Shown: positions 1-6,171, counted from the first letter of the stretch. The stretch is 7,603 nucleotides of DNA from Chryseobacterium gleum (GCA_945877005.1 CAMCQL010000087.1:1-7603); one strand, 5' to 3'. The notes: generated from the sequence alone by a model not told the origin. Numbers and translations are program-made.

Positions 1-161
1 TCAAAACCACTTGGAGTACCATTGTAACCATCAGAAATAATTGCATCATCTTTAACAATGATTGCTCCAACTTTTTTTCGTGAACAATGGGACAACTCAG
101 CCCAAGTCAACGCCATTTTTAAATACACTTTATCGTAACGTAATTGCTTCGTATCTTTCAT
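1..161 (-). CDS. dCMP deaminase family protein, N-terminal part (cut by window start)
   Basis: The 53 visible residues start at an ATG at 161 and run off the window. They contain a Cys-Ser-Arg-Lys-Lys-Val-Gly-Ala segment (residues 26-33), an IIVKDD strand and a GYNGTPSGF motif (residues 45-53). This arrangement is that of deoxycytidylate deaminases of the zinc-dependent cytidine deaminase fold, which convert dCMP to dUMP to supply dTMP synthesis in the cytoplasm. The zinc ligands (the HAE and PCxxC motifs) lie beyond the window, so activity cannot be judged. The gene follows the response regulator stop codon by only 2 bp on the same strand, so the two are almost certainly cotranscribed. There is no Shine-Dalgarno sequence; translation may be coupled to the gene before it. 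The family call is fairly firm from the N-terminus alone; substrate specificity (dCMP rather than a related nucleotide) is inference. Confidence 0.85.
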   Translation of the reverse strand, partial: MKDTKQLRYDKVYLKMALTWAELSHCSRKKVGAIIVKDDAIISDGYNGTPSGF

Positions 162-177
162 AATTATTGTAACGTAA
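130..177. repeat. Direct repeat of 14 bp at the regulator/deaminase junction
   Basis: TTATCGTAACGTAA (130-143) and TTATTGTAACGTAA (164-177) match at 13 of 14 bases with a 34-bp period. One copy covers the end of the response regulator gene, including its stop codon; the other lies in the first codons of the dCMP deaminase gene. The copies are read in different codon frames, so protein similarity does not explain them. They could be a small duplication, a protein-binding pair or coincidence in AT-rich DNA. No function can be shown. Confidence 0.4.
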
Positions 178-856
178 ATTTATAACCAACACCTCTTATA
201 CTATGAAAAAATTGAGGGTTTTTTGGATCTATTTCAAACAATTTTCGAAAACCTAAAATATAATTATCAATTGTTCTAGAAGTTGGAAATTGATCATTGC
301 CCCATAAAGCATCCAAAATTTCTTCCCGAGAAACTACTAATCCAACCTTTTTATTAAAAAAATCAAGTAATTCAATTTCTCTTTTAGTTAATGTATTAAT
401 GGATTTTGTTTGAACATTCATGACCTCAAAAGTAGAAAAATTGACATGTGAATTACCAATGGTCATTGTACTAAAAGGAATTTCAATTTCTTCATCCACA
501 CCAGTTACAAGTATTTGAACTTTTAACAACAATTCTTCTAAATCAAAAGGTTTTGGCAGATAATCATTGGCCCCTAATTTAAGTCCAAGTATTCGATCTT
601 GTGTGGTACCCTTTGCAGACAAAAATAAAACGGGAACTCGTGAGTATTTTCGGATTTCTTTACAAATAGTTAATCCACTAACTTCAGGTAACATAACATC
701 TAAAACAACCAAATCAAATTTAGACATTTCAAACGCTCTCAAATATGCCTCTGAACCGTGAACGATTACCTCTACTGCATAGCCTTCTAACTCCAAATTC
801 ATTTTAATTAACTCGGATAAACTTAGTTCATCTTCAATGACACAAATTCGTTTCAT
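164..856 (-). CDS. OmpR/PhoB-family response regulator
   Basis: A complete 230-residue two-component response regulator. The receiver domain covers about residues 1-115: acidic pair E8/D9, phospho-acceptor D53 in VLDVMLPE, the switch residue S80, aromatic Y99 and the invariant K102 in PKPF. The C-terminal winged-helix DNA-binding domain covers about 130-228, with LTKREIELLDFF, the recognition-helix region SRTIDNYILGFRKLF, and the wing RGVGYKF. All key residues are present, so it should be phosphorylatable and bind DNA as a dimer. The ATG at 856 gives a standard receiver N-terminus. It lies 48 bp after truB and 2 bp before the dCMP deaminase gene. No histidine kinase gene is in the window, so its partner and signal are unknown; I do not assign a named regulator. 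The 48-bp gap shows no clear promoter or terminator, so read-through from truB is possible. Confidence 0.95.
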   Translation of the reverse strand: MKRICVIEDELSLSELIKMNLELEGYAVEVIVHGSEAYLRAFEMSKFDLVVLDVMLPEVSGLTICKEIRKYSRVPVLFLSAKGTTQDRILGLKLGANDYLPKPFDLEELLLKVQILVTGVDEEIEIPFSTMTIGNSHVNFSTFEVMNVQTKSINTLTKREIELLDFFNKKVGLVVSREEILDALWGNDQFPTSRTIDNYILGFRKLFEIDPKNPQFFHSIRGVGYKFTLQ

Positions 857-904
857 AATTAATTAATTTGATTTACGGTCGTTTTGAAAAAATCTAAGAT
901 AACA

Positions 905-1594
905 TTAGTCGAAAGCATAAATCGTATCAATCCATTCTTCTACCGATTTTGAATCAGTTAGATTGAAATCTCCAGAGCCGATTCTTTTTAATGCAATTAA
1001 CGTTGCGCCTGAATTTAATTTTTTTCCAAAATCATTTGCGATTGAACGTATATAAGTGCCTTTAGTACAGGTAATTAAAAATTCAATTTCAGGTAAATTA
1101 ATAGTAGTTATAACGAACTCTTTAATTGATATTTTATTTGGTTTTATTATCACTTCTTTTCCTGCTCTCGCTAAGTCATAAGCGCGTTTACCATCTATTT
1201 GTTTCGCTGAAAATATTGGTGGTGTTTGATCTGTTTCACCTAAAAAACTAATTCTAACATTTTCAATTAATTCTTCTGTAATATGATCTATTGGAAAATC
1301 CTGGTCGTACGATGTTTCTAAATCAAATGAAGGAGTTGTTTTACCAACTAAAAATGTACCAGTATACGTTTTATCTTGACCTATCAATTGATCAATCGTT
1401 TTTGTTTTTTTACCCGTACAAACAATTAATAACCCGGTTGCTAATGGGTCTAAAGTTCCTGCATGTCCAACTTTGATGTTCTTTACTCCTAATTTTTTCT
1501 TCAGGTTCCATCTTAACTTATTCACTACATCAAAAGAAGTCCAATTCAACGGTTTATCTACCAAAAGTGTTTCACCTCCTAAAAAATCGAACAT
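905..1594 (-). CDS. truB: tRNA pseudouridine(55) synthase TruB, short form
   Basis: TruB isomerises uridine 55 in the T-loop of tRNAs to pseudouridine. The 229-residue protein has the family motifs in order: LLVDKPLNWTSFDVVNKLR (residues 10-28), the catalytic HAGTLDPLATGLL with nucleophile D49, Y77 in the KTYTG strand, the TPPIFSAKQIDGKRAYDLAR block with Y139, and CTKGTYIRSIANDFG with R183. All expected active-site residues are present. It ends soon after the LKRIGSGDF strand, so it lacks the C-terminal PUA domain of the roughly 314-residue E. coli enzyme; short forms like this are usual in Bacteroidota, so it is not a truncation. The ATG at 1594 lies 11 bp after the uppP stop, consistent with cotranscription. 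There is no Shine-Dalgarno sequence. The next gene on the strand, a response regulator, starts 48 bp on. Confidence 0.97.
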   Translation of the reverse strand: MFDFLGGETLLVDKPLNWTSFDVVNKLRWNLKKKLGVKNIKVGHAGTLDPLATGLLIVCTGKKTKTIDQLIGQDKTYTGTFLVGKTTPSFDLETSYDQDFPIDHITEELIENVRISFLGETDQTPPIFSAKQIDGKRAYDLARAGKEVIIKPNKISIKEFVITTINLPEIEFLITCTKGTYIRSIANDFGKKLNSGATLIALKRIGSGDFNLTDSKSVEEWIDTIYAFD

Positions 1595-1605
1595 ATGAAT
1601 AGCGC

Positions 1606-2418
1606 TTATTTTATATAACTATAGTATACGATGAAAACAATACCTAAAATAATTCGATACCATCCCCACATTTTAAAGCCGTACTTTTTAAGTACGTTAA
1701 TAAAAAATTTAATTGCAATTATCGCTACAATAAAAGCTACGATATTTCCGATAATAAATAGTAGTAAATTATTAGATTCCATAATCATTTGAAATCCTTT
1801 TTGCTCAATGCCATTGTACTCCCAATCCTTCAAAAAAACTGAATAACAAGTTACTGCCAACATTGTAGGAACAGCCAAAAAAAAGCTAAACTCAGCGGCC
1901 ATTCGCATTGAAAGACCTTGTTGCATCCCTCCGATGATTGAAGCTGCAGATCTACTTGTTCCAGGCATCATTGCCAAACATTGCCAAAATCCAATTGTAA
2001 CTGCATTTTTAGTAGTTACATCTTGTTCGTTATCAATTCTTGAGCTCTTGAAAAATCGATCAATAAATAGTAAAACTATCCCTCCAATAATTAATACAAT
2101 TGCAATTGGAACCGGTTTCTCAAGGACCGCTTCGATTTTATCGTCAAATAACTTTCCTAATACCAATGCAGGAATTACTGCAACTAATAATTTAGTGTAA
2201 AATTTTAAGTTGGTAAAATCGAAAAACTTTTTCCAGTAAGTCGCAACGACAGCGAGAATCGCTCCAAATTGAATAGAAACCTGAAACATCTTAACAAACT
2301 CATCTTCTTGAATTCCAAATATTGAACTTGTAAAAATCATGTGTGCAGTCGAAGAAACAGGAAGAAATTCCGTTAAACCTTCTACAATAGCAAGAACAAT
2401 TGCTTGTATGTTATCCAT
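1606..2418 (-). CDS. uppP: Undecaprenyl-diphosphate phosphatase (UppP/BacA)
   Basis: UppP is an integral membrane enzyme that dephosphorylates undecaprenyl diphosphate to recycle the lipid carrier for peptidoglycan and other surface polymers; overexpression is known to give bacitracin resistance. The 270-residue protein shows the first active-site block EGLTEFLPVSSTAH (E13, E17, H26) and the second, PGTSRSAASIIGGM (residues 152-165, with R156), plus the many hydrophobic helices of the family. I place the start at the ATG at 2418. The open frame extends upstream to a TTG at 2460, but that adds 14 polar residues inside the preceding gene, whereas MDNIQAIVLAIVEG matches the usual N-terminus. The chosen ATG overlaps the stop of the DUF3098 gene by 8 bp (ATGGATAA), which points to translational coupling. 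truB follows after 11 bp. Confidence 0.97.
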   Translation of the reverse strand: MDNIQAIVLAIVEGLTEFLPVSSTAHMIFTSSIFGIQEDEFVKMFQVSIQFGAILAVVATYWKKFFDFTNLKFYTKLLVAVIPALVLGKLFDDKIEAVLEKPVPIAIVLIIGGIVLLFIDRFFKSSRIDNEQDVTTKNAVTIGFWQCLAMMPGTSRSAASIIGGMQQGLSMRMAAEFSFFLAVPTMLAVTCYSVFLKDWEYNGIEQKGFQMIMESNNLLLFIIGNIVAFIVAIIAIKFFINVLKKYGFKMWGWYRIILGIVFIVYYSYIK

Positions 2419-2704
2419 TTGTTTTGGTAGATTTTTCGATAGCTTCTTCGTTAGAAACAACTTTACTGCCTTTTTTTGGTTGTTTCATAATTGCATATAT
2501 CATCACTAAATAACCACCAATAATTAAAATTGGAGCAACTGTGATACGGATAGGTGAAAATAATGTAGAAGCATCGAATTTATTAGGATCGGACGATTCG
2601 CCACCTATCATCAATAAAAAACCAACAATATTAATTGCCAATCCAATAAGTAACAATTTGTAATTTAATTGTTGAAATGCGAAGCGGTGATTTGCTTTAT
2701 CCAT
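2411..2704 (-). CDS. DUF3098 family small membrane protein
   Basis: This 97-residue protein has two hydrophobic helices, about residues 16-33 and 53-72, joined by a polar loop (GGESSDPNKFDASTLFS) and followed by a Lys/Glu-rich tail of about 25 residues. The FAFQQLNYKLLLIGLAINIVG start, the short linker and the RITVAPILIIGGY second helix fit DUF3098, a Bacteroidota family without an established biochemical function. In this phylum it is commonly found between ftsX and uppP, as here: 18 bp after the ftsX stop and overlapping the uppP start by 8 bp. That steady linkage suggests, but does not prove, a role in the envelope or division. No catalytic motif is visible. The family assignment is from memory of its sequence pattern and context. 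Confidence 0.88.
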   Translation of the reverse strand: MDKANHRFAFQQLNYKLLLIGLAINIVGFLLMIGGESSDPNKFDASTLFSPIRITVAPILIIGGYLVMIYAIMKQPKKGSKVVSNEEAIEKSTKTNG

Positions 2705-2722
2705 AGTTAAAATAATTTTAAA

Positions 2723-3613
2723 TTAATATAAATCGTCTAATTTCATACGTAAATACTTGTTTAAAGAAATCCACGTAGAAACTAATGTTATAATACTTCC
2801 AATCACAAGTAAAGATCCGAATAAAAGAAGAAGTGTTTCCAATGAAAAATTTAGTTCAATAGAATCCAATAAATTCGCCAACCCAGTAAAAAGGGCAAGC
2901 AACAATGCCATTCCAACAACAGCAGAAATAACACCTTGAGCCAAGGCTTGAATTAAGAAAGGCTTTCTAATAAAAGAAGATGTTGCGCCAACCAATTGCA
3001 TCGTTTTAATCGTAAATCTTTTAGAATACAATGCCAAACGAATCGTATTATTAATCATTGCCACTGCTACTACAATCAATAATAAGGCAACAATTAAGAA
3101 TAAAAAGACAAATTGTCGAAAACCTAAATTCACTTGAGTAACACTTGCTTCATCGTAACTAACTTCTTCAATTTGTGACGAATAGTTTTTTAATAATTTT
3201 TGACGTATTGACTGCATTCCAAGTTTATTTGCATACTTTTCTTTAGGTCGGTAAGTTACTGAAGGAGGTAATGGATTTGATCCTTCAAAAATTTTCATTA
3301 TTTGTTTAGACTGTGATTCCGAGCCACTAAACTCGTCCATTGCACGAACTGGAGTGATGAATTGAGCTTCTTTAAATTCAGGCCAATCAATTAATTCCAA
3401 TTGAATTTGTTTGATCTCTTCAGGATTTAATTCAGAATTAAAAAAAATATCCCCTTGTAGATTTTCTTTCGCTTGAGTTTGAATAGACTTTAAACCAAGT
3501 AATCCACCCTCAACTAAACCAATCATAAAAAGCACCAAAGCTATTCCAATTACAGTAGAAATGTAACTGGTTCTTAACCCTTTCTTAGTGTATTTTTCAG
3601 CTGTTTCACTCAT
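2723..3613 (-). CDS. ftsX: Cell division protein FtsX (ABC-transporter-like permease)
   Basis: FtsX is the membrane partner of the ATPase FtsE and transmits ATP-driven conformational change to periplasmic cell-wall hydrolases or their activators at the division site. The 296-residue protein has the FtsX topology: a cytoplasmic N-terminus, helix 1 (about 18-42), an extracytoplasmic domain (about 43-165), then three helices (about 166-188, 220-245 and 260-283). The conserved cytoplasmic coupling segment INNTIRLALYSKRFTIKT followed by MQLVGAT and FIRKPF lies between helices 2 and 3. The ATG at 3613 gives a normal N-terminus. No ftsE is adjacent in the window, so the ATPase must be encoded elsewhere. 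The gene lies 72 bp downstream of ispD and 18 bp upstream of the DUF3098 gene; the 72-bp gap is AT-rich with repeated TTTA units and may hold a promoter, but I find no convincing match. Confidence 0.95.
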   Translation of the reverse strand: MSETAEKYTKKGLRTSYISTVIGIALVLFMIGLVEGGLLGLKSIQTQAKENLQGDIFFNSELNPEEIKQIQLELIDWPEFKEAQFITPVRAMDEFSGSESQSKQIMKIFEGSNPLPPSVTYRPKEKYANKLGMQSIRQKLLKNYSSQIEEVSYDEASVTQVNLGFRQFVFLFLIVALLLIVVAVAMINNTIRLALYSKRFTIKTMQLVGATSSFIRKPFLIQALAQGVISAVVGMALLLALFTGLANLLDSIELNFSLETLLLLFGSLLVIGSIITLVSTWISLNKYLRMKLDDLY

Positions 3614-3685
3614 AAAATGCGAAAATAGAAATAAATAAACAAATAAATAGAAACTAATTGGATTATGACATCAATTTTAAAGCTA

Positions 3686-4351
3686 TTATTGAAATAAATA
3701 CGCTGCAATCCATATATCTTTTGGAGTTGTTATTTTCAAATTATCCTCTTCACCCTCTACTAAAAAAATTGTATTTCCCGCTTCCTCTACCAAAGATGCA
3801 TCGTCAGTAATTTTAGTATGAAAAGGCAATTCATACGCACGGTTAATTATTTCTGATTGAAAAACTTGTGGTGTTTGTACACTTTTGAAATGACACCTAT
3901 CTACTGCACTTGAAGAACCATCCTCATTTATACAACGCAAGGACTCTTTTAACGCTATCACAGGAACTGCTGATCCATATTTTACTGCCGCATTAGTTAA
4001 ATTATCTAATAATTCCTTTGAAACAAAAGGCCGAACACCATCGTGAATTGCAATCAATTCGCCTTGTGCAACTTTTAAAGCATTTTTCACAGAATGATAC
4101 CTTTCTGCTCCGCCATCAATGATTGTGTGAGGGATCTTAAAATCAAATTCGACACACAAATCATTCCAATAACTTATCCATTCCGAAGGTAAGGTAAGTA
4201 AAAGCTGTAATTTATCAGTAAAATTTACAAAAGGTTCAAAGGAATGCATCAAGAGTGGTTTCCCTGCAATCACTAAAAATTGTTTTGGAATGGCCGCTCC
4301 CATTCGTTTGCCAATACCTCCCGCTGTGATTATAACTGTTAAAAGATGCAT
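3686..4351 (-). CDS. ispD: 2-C-methyl-D-erythritol 4-phosphate cytidylyltransferase (IspD)
   Basis: IspD catalyses the third step of the MEP isoprenoid pathway, joining CTP and methylerythritol 4-phosphate to give CDP-methylerythritol in the cytoplasm. With the start at 4351 it is 221 residues, close to the family norm. Motifs: nucleotide-binding AGGIGKRMG (residues 10-18), PKQF with K23, GGAERYHSV with R84, the metal-binding HDGVRPFV with D104, TPQVF (160-164), TDDASLVE (182-189) and NLKITTPKD with K206. I prefer the ATG at 4351 over the TTG at 4381 because MHLLTVIITAGG is the usual beginning, and the TTG lies inside a terminator-like hairpin. The ATG is only 13 bp after that hairpin, an unusual leader. 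The next gene, ftsX, is 72 bp downstream on the same strand. The product leads to undecaprenyl carrier lipids, the substrate class of uppP in this cluster. Confidence 0.96.
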   Translation of the reverse strand: MHLLTVIITAGGIGKRMGAAIPKQFLVIAGKPLLMHSFEPFVNFTDKLQLLLTLPSEWISYWNDLCVEFDFKIPHTIIDGGAERYHSVKNALKVAQGELIAIHDGVRPFVSKELLDNLTNAAVKYGSAVPVIALKESLRCINEDGSSSAVDRCHFKSVQTPQVFQSEIINRAYELPFHTKITDDASLVEEAGNTIFLVEGEEDNLKITTPKDIWIAAYLFQ

Positions 4352-4355
4352 GCTG

Positions 4356-4386
4356 AAAATAAAAAAAGGCTGCAAATGCAACCTTT
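4356..4386 (-). terminator. Rho-independent terminator of the small membrane protein gene, next to the ispD start
   Basis: Read on the minus strand, AAAGGTTGC (4386-4378), loop ATTT and GCAGCCTTT (4373-4365) form a 9-bp stem with one G-U wobble, followed by TTTT-A-TTTT (4364-4356). On the plus strand the wobble becomes a C-A mismatch and the T tract is interrupted, so the hairpin is better suited to minus-strand transcripts. It begins 22 bp after the stop of the 61-residue gene and ends just before the ispD ATG, so it could also attenuate transcription into ispD. Confidence 0.75.
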
Positions 4387-4408
4387 AATAATAATTTATT
4401 TTTTGAAC

Positions 4409-4594
4409 TTATTTAATCTGATTTGGATTGTTTTTAGCTTCCTCGTTAAATTTCTTTTGATAGTTTAACCAATAAAATAAACCAACGAAACCTAAAACAA
4501 TACATGAATAGTTAAAAATATTTTGAATCACTTCAAAAAAAACAAAAGAAGCTTGAAGCATTTTTGCAATCGCGTAAAATATTGTTGTACTCAT
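4409..4594 (-). CDS. Small single-span membrane protein of unknown function (61 aa)
   Basis: I do not recognise a function. With the start at the ATG at 4594 it encodes 61 residues: a hydrophobic/amphipathic N-terminal part (about 1-24, TIFYAIAKMLQASFVFFEVI), one clear membrane helix (about 27-45, ending GFVGLFYWLNYQ), and a charged C-terminal tail ending EEAKNNPNQIK. The positively charged KK after the helix suggests the tail is cytoplasmic. The layout resembles short membrane proteins found widely in Flavobacteriales (some labelled DUF6341), but I cannot confirm membership. The open frame extends to a TTG at 4636; I reject that start because it lies inside a well-matched promoter whose -7 box ends 19 bp before the chosen ATG. 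With that promoter upstream and a terminator 22 bp downstream, the gene appears to be a one-gene transcription unit, which supports it being a real gene. Confidence 0.78.
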   Translation of the reverse strand: MSTTIFYAIAKMLQASFVFFEVIQNIFNYSCIVLGFVGLFYWLNYQKKFNEEAKNNPNQIK

Positions 4595-4613
4595 AATGAT
4601 GATTTTTATACTG

Positions 4614-4643
4614 CAAATAAAGTAAAAAAAATTCAAAACTCAA
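4614..4643 (-). promoter_or_regulatory. Bacteroidota-type promoter of the 61-aa membrane protein gene
   Basis: On the minus strand, TTG (4643-4641), exactly 19 bp, then TTTATTTG (4621-4614). The housekeeping sigma consensus in this phylum is TTG-N19-TAnnTTTG; only one fixed base of the -7 box differs (T for A). Transcription would start a few bases on, giving a leader of roughly 10-15 nt before the ATG at 4594. Confidence 0.65.
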
Positions 4644-4689
4644 GTACCTATTTTTAATTTAAAGTGTTTTCAAATGAAAAATCACAAAA

Positions 4690-4736
4690 AAATTAATTTG
4701 ATGATTTTTTTCAATCGAAAAAATTATCATTAATTT
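4690..4736. repeat. Imperfect inverted repeat upstream of the MBOAT operon
   Basis: The arms 4690-4712 and 4717-4736 fold back around a 4-base loop (AATC): 7 bp, a one-base bulge, 5 bp including one G-U pair, a two-base bulge, then 8 bp, about 20 pairs in all. The G-U pair is allowed in plus-strand RNA but becomes a C-A mismatch on the minus strand. It is not followed by a T tract on the plus strand, so it is not a normal terminator there. It ends 34 bp before the GTG of the acyltransferase and could be an operator or a leader hairpin. The arms are almost all A and T, so chance is a real alternative. Confidence 0.45.
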
Positions 4737-4738
4737 AG
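4709..4738 (+). promoter_or_regulatory. Weak candidate promoter for the MBOAT-DHHW operon
   Basis: TAATTTAG (4731-4738) differs from the phylum -7 box TAnnTTTG at one fixed base, and lies 19 bp after TTT (4709-4711), a poor -33 match in place of TTG. Its position would give a leader of about 25 nt before the GTG at 4771. It overlaps the right arm of the inverted repeat, so a protein bound there could block it. The -33 element is weak and the call is tentative. Confidence 0.25.
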
Positions 4739-4758
4739 CCCCCTCTAAATCATCTAAT

Positions 4759-4763
4759 AAGGA
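4759..4763 (+). promoter_or_regulatory. Shine-Dalgarno AAGGA setting the GTG start of the acyltransferase
   Basis: AAGGA ends 7 bp before the GTG at 4771, good spacing for ribosome binding. It supports GTG as the start and stands out because the other starts in this window lack such a sequence. Confidence 0.6.
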
Positions 4764-4770
4764 TTATAGC

Positions 4771-6171
4771 GTGGTATTTTCAAGTTTAACATTTTTATAC
4801 TTATTTCTTCCATTAAGCTTACTTTTTCACTATTCAAGTAAAAATGATTTATTCAGAAATATAAGTCTTACGGTATTTTCATTGATTTTCTATGCTTGGG
4901 CTGAACCAATGTGGATTTTCTTGATGGTGTTTACTGCAATGTTTGATTACACCGCTGGTATATTAATTGAAAAATGGAGGGGTGAAATTAAGGCTAAACT
5001 TGTGCTAACAATAGCCATTTCAATTAATATCAGTCTTTTAATTGCTTACAAATACGGAGGATTCATTTACGATAATCTCAATGCGTTGATTGAACTCCCT
5101 TTTAGTCGTCCGAAAAACTCACTACCTATCGGGATTTCTTTCTACACATTTATGGTGATTTCCTATGTGGTTGATGTCTATAAAAACGAATTAAAAGCTC
5201 AACGAAACCCTTTAAATTTCTTAATGTTTATTAGTTTATTCCAACACTTAGTTGCTGGACCAATCGTTCGATATAAACATATTTCTGATCAAATAAATGC
5301 TCGAACAATTAATTGGGATTTGTTTAGTTCAGGGATTTCAAGGTTCTGTTTAGGTTTATTTAAAAAAGTTGTCATTGCAAATGTTGCAGGTGTTTTGGTA
5401 GAAAAATATTTAGAAATAAATGTGAACTCTCTTTCTTCCATTGAAGGATGGTTTGGTATTACAATGTTTTCTATTCAGTTATACTTTGATTTTAGTGGTT
5501 ATTCAGACATGGCTATTGGATTGGCGCGACTGTTTGGATTTCAGTTTGATGAGAATTTTAAACACCCCTATGCAGCACAATCTGTAGGTGATTTTTATCG
5601 AAGATGGCACATCTCATTGGGACGATTTTTCAGAGATTATGTTTATATTCCATTAGGCGGAAATCGTAAATACCAATTGAGAAACATTTTAATTGTTTGG
5701 TTATTGACCGGAATTTGGCACGGCGCAAGCTGGAATTTTGCACTTTGGGGAGCTTATTTTGGATGTTTAATGATTCTTGAAAAACTTTTGGAAAAAGTAC
5801 TTTTAAAAACTCCTAGACTCATTCGACATCTCTACACCTTAGTTTTAATTGTATTTAGTCGCGCTATCTTTTATTTTCTTGATTTTAATCAATTAAAATC
5901 TTTTGTAAGCAATTTATTTTATTCAAGTCATCCTATGGGTGATGGATTTACTTCAGATTTATTAGAACACGTATTTTGGTTTATTTTAGTTATTTTGTTT
6001 TGTATCCCATGGGATGAAATTTACACTGAAACATCTACTTCCAAATTTAAACTTACCGTACAAAAATTTTATGTGAACGCTCAACCTATTTTAAATATTG
6101 CCATGCTCCTTTTAGCTACACTTTTATTAGTGAACTCAACATTTAATCCTTTCTTATACGCTCGTTTTTAA
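4771..6171 (+). CDS. MBOAT family O-acyltransferase, AlgI-like
   Basis: A 466-residue polytopic membrane protein of the membrane-bound O-acyltransferase family, closest in pattern to AlgI, which passes acetyl groups across the membrane for polysaccharide O-acetylation. Features: N-terminus MVFSSLTFLYLFLPL typical of AlgI-like proteins, LPIGISFYTFMVISYVVDVYK (118-138), the HLVAGPIVRY block (159-168), YFDFSGYSDMAIGLARLFGF (238-257), FYRRWHISLGRFFRDYVYIP (275-294) with H280, and LTGIWHGASWNFALWG (312-327) with H317, the invariant catalytic-type histidine. Ten or so hydrophobic helices are visible. The start is GTG at 4771, supported by an AAGGA seven bases upstream. Its stop overlaps the start of the DHHW gene by one base (TAATG), so the two are translated as a pair. 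The acceptor polymer is unknown: no glycosyltransferase or polymerase gene is in view, so I give no gene symbol. Confidence 0.93.
   Translation: MVFSSLTFLYLFLPLSLLFHYSSKNDLFRNISLTVFSLIFYAWAEPMWIFLMVFTAMFDYTAGILIEKWRGEIKAKLVLTIAISINISLLIAYKYGGFIYDNLNALIELPFSRPKNSLPIGISFYTFMVISYVVDVYKNELKAQRNPLNFLMFISLFQHLVAGPIVRYKHISDQINARTINWDLFSSGISRFCLGLFKKVVIANVAGVLVEKYLEINVNSLSSIEGWFGITMFSIQLYFDFSGYSDMAIGLARLFGFQFDENFKHPYAAQSVGDFYRRWHISLGRFFRDYVYIPLGGNRKYQLRNILIVWLLTGIWHGASWNFALWGAYFGCLMILEKLLEKVLLKTPRLIRHLYTLVLIVFSRAIFYFLDFNQLKSFVSNLFYSSHPMGDGFTSDLLEHVFWFILVILFCIPWDEIYTETSTSKFKLTVQKFYVNAQPILNIAMLLLATLLLVNSTFNPFLYARF

Noticed and set aside
567..761. Plus-strand open frame of 64 codons inside the response regulator gene
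   Set aside because: It is antisense to a well-conserved receiver domain and has no family motif or initiation signal.
1291..1476. Plus-strand open frame of 61 codons inside truB
   Set aside because: Antisense to the catalytic region of truB, with no supporting signal.
905..1594. TruB as a truncated gene because it is about 85 residues shorter than the E. coli enzyme
   Set aside because: All catalytic motifs are present and the short form without a PUA domain is usual in Bacteroidota.
1934..2200. Plus-strand open frame of 88 codons inside uppP
   Set aside because: It lies wholly antisense to conserved UppP sequence including the PGTSRS block, and the product shows no recognisable feature.
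2419..2460. Longer uppP starting at TTG 2460
   Set aside because: The extra 14 residues lie inside the DUF3098 gene and do not fit the UppP N-terminus; ATG at 2418 does.
2757..2939. Plus-strand open frame of 60 codons inside ftsX
   Set aside because: Antisense to the membrane helices of FtsX; nothing marks it as coding.
3614..3685. Possible promoter in the ispD-ftsX gap (TTTATTTG in a run of TTTA repeats)
   Set aside because: No TTG occurs at the 19-bp spacing upstream, and repeated TTTA units make such boxes likely by chance.
4352..4381. Longer ispD starting at TTG 4381
   Set aside because: That start is inside the terminator stem and adds ten residues before the conserved first strand.
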